Shown here piece by piece: positions 62,965-64,000 of a stretch of 64,000 nucleotides of DNA. The DNA comes from Glycomyces fuscus (GTDB lineage: Bacteria; Actinomycetota; Actinomycetes; Streptosporangiales; Streptosporangiaceae), in the NCBI GenBank assembly GCA_002529455.1, contig NYMS01000029.1, positions 124,001 to 188,000 on the forward strand. The letters are read 5' to 3'. The stretch's first letter is position 1, and every line of letters starts with the position of its first letter. Under the pieces are notes generated by a model. That model saw only the letters and a program-made list of their open reading frames with translations. It did no database searches and was not told where the DNA came from. The translations under genes were made by a program, and so were the position numbers.

Positions 62965-64000
62965 TGATCGTCCCCCTGCTGTGGCGGGAGGCGGCCCGTT
63001 TCCCCGCGGCCCTGGCACGGAGCGTGGCCCTGCTGGCCCTCGTCTTCCTCGCCCACGCCGCACAGGCCGTGGCGATCGCCTGGTCGATGTCGGCGGTGCT
63101 GCACGGGCAGGCCCGGGAGGTACTCGTCGCGCTGTCACTGATCCTCGGGATCGCGCTGGCCCGCCTGGTGCTCTCCCTGGCCCAGGCGTCGGCCGCCGCG
63201 CACCTGGGAGGCCGGGTCAGGCGGGTGGTCCGCCGCCGTGCGATGCAGGCCGCGCTCGTGCCCGAGCGCCTGCACGACACGGCGGCCCGGGACGGCTCGA
63301 TGCGCGCCAGCCTCGGTGACGGCGTCGACGGCATCGACGCCTACGTCTCCAGGTACGTGCCCGCCATCGTGCAACTGCTCCTCACCTGCCCGATCGTTGT
63401 GCTCGTCCTGTTCTGGCTCTCACCGTGGGCGGGCCTGTGCGTGGCCGCCGGGATCGTGTCCGCACTGGTGGGTCCCATGGCGTGGAAACGGATGATGGCC
63501 CGGCGCGGACTCGATCACTGGGACAGCTACGAGGCGCTCAGCGCGGACCTGCTCGAGTCTTTGCGCGGCATGGCCACCCTGCGCACACTCGGCGACGTGT
63601 CGGGCACCCGCGAGCGGCTGGGCAACCGCTCCGAGGCGCTGCGCAGGGCCACCGAAAGGGTGATGCGCGGCTCCCTGGGTGAGACGGCCGTCACCGACGC
63701 CGCCGTCCAGGGGGGAGCGGTCGCGGCCGCCGCCGTCGCCGTCTCCCACGCGGTCACCGGGCAGGTCCCCGCCGTCGAGGTCTACCTGGTCCTCCTGCTC
63801 TCCTCCGAGGCGTTCCGTCCCATCCGGGACCTCTCGCGGCACTGGCACGCCGGATTCCTCGGCCTCACCGCGATCCCCGGCCTCGAACGGATCGGGGCCT
63901 TCACCGAACAGCGCGACGCCGCCCCCGTCCACACCGCGTCCGACCCCGCGGACGGCCAGACGGCCAAGGACCGACCGGCGGACGCGCTGCGTGTGACCGG
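62961..64000 (+). CDS. ABC exporter (TM domain fused to ATPase), partial
   Basis: Begins ATG 62961 and runs off the window after 346 codons without a stop. Five or six transmembrane helices (ARSVALLALVFLAHAAQAVAI, ILGIALARLVLSLAQ, AIVQLLLTCPIVVLVLFWLS, GLCVAAGIVSALVGPMAWKR and others) with the half-transporter TMD pattern (LLESLRGMATLRTLG). The last residues DALRVT begin the ATPase domain. CydD-like type I exporter; expected to release the finished peptide or its metal complex. Confidence 0.85.
   Translation, partial: MMIVPLLWREAARFPAALARSVALLALVFLAHAAQAVAIAWSMSAVLHGQAREVLVALSLILGIALARLVLSLAQASAAAHLGGRVRRVVRRRAMQAALVPERLHDTAARDGSMRASLGDGVDGIDAYVSRYVPAIVQLLLTCPIVVLVLFWLSPWAGLCVAAGIVSALVGPMAWKRMMARRGLDHWDSYEALSADLLESLRGMATLRTLGDVSGTRERLGNRSEALRRATERVMRGSLGETAVTDAAVQGGAVAAAAVAVSHAVTGQVPAVEVYLVLLLSSEAFRPIRDLSRHWHAGFLGLTAIPGLERIGAFTEQRDAAPVHTASDPADGQTAKDRPADALRVT

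Noticed and set aside
1..64000. CRISPR arrays and rRNA genes
   Set aside because: No regularly spaced repeats of 24-40 bases and no rRNA-like sequence were noticed.

Overview
The window looks like chromosome from a high-GC filamentous actinomycete, most like Nocardiopsis or a relative (inference from strong third-position GC, GTG/TTG starts, giant WXG100-type proteins, actinomycete integrative-element debris and a YcaO RiPP locus). Roughly 50 real genes or gene remnants can be supported. Most other long open frames are antisense shadows of GC-rich genes.

Layout. (1) 0.1-3.2 kb: a probable copper/metal-stress group (DUF305 lipoprotein, DUF6153-like membrane protein, YHS-like Cys protein) with a CsoR-type palindrome between two divergent members, plus an NlpC/P60 endopeptidase. 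(2) 3.2-4.3 kb: an IS5-type insertion sequence with 35-bp inverted repeats and a frameshifted transposase; it truncates a small gene translationally coupled to the next one. (3) 4.5-18 kb: an 11.9-kb gene for a 3968-residue WXG100/CpnT-type giant protein, divergent from a YbaB-like and a WXG100-like gene (type VII secretion associated). (4) 18.3-28.1 kb: a genomic-island graveyard: tRNA-Ser 3' half next to a strong terminator, a DUF2637 (SpdB-like) gene, two remnants of a three-gene integrase cassette, paired repeats, and broken VOC, Nudix and CYTH genes, between intact MarR/hydrolase, LysR/SnoaL and GNAT genes. (5) 28.1-47.2 kb: ordinary metabolic and transport genes: a TetR-MFS-Baeyer-Villiger monooxygenase-lactonase group, a TetR-quinone oxidoreductase pair, a secreted phosphoesterase, a duplicated DUF6924 protein, a spermidine-synthase-like protein, SulP, an MBL hydrolase and small ABM/SnoaL/DUF2461 proteins. 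(6) 48-51.8 kb: Rhs, IS5 and ArsR debris around a MerR-regulated pair of membrane proteins. (7) 52.1-64 kb: a divergent two-operon locus that is the most interesting part of the window.

The 52.1-64 kb locus. Rightward: a 60-residue RiPP precursor with two near-identical copies of a Ser/His-containing segment, an attenuator-like hairpin, then a chain of overlapping genes for an E1-like partner protein, a CocE/S15 hydrolase, a YcaO cyclodehydratase, a SagB-like dehydrogenase and an ABC exporter that runs off the window. Leftward: a beta-propeller protein, a prolyl-oligopeptidase (S9), and a FecCD-type metallophore importer (permease, ATPase, binding lipoprotein). A Zur/Fur-like box lies in the 117-bp divergent promoter. 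Together they suggest a metal-regulated, azol(in)e-type RiPP that is made, exported and re-imported as a metallophore. This is an inference; the individual family calls are much firmer.
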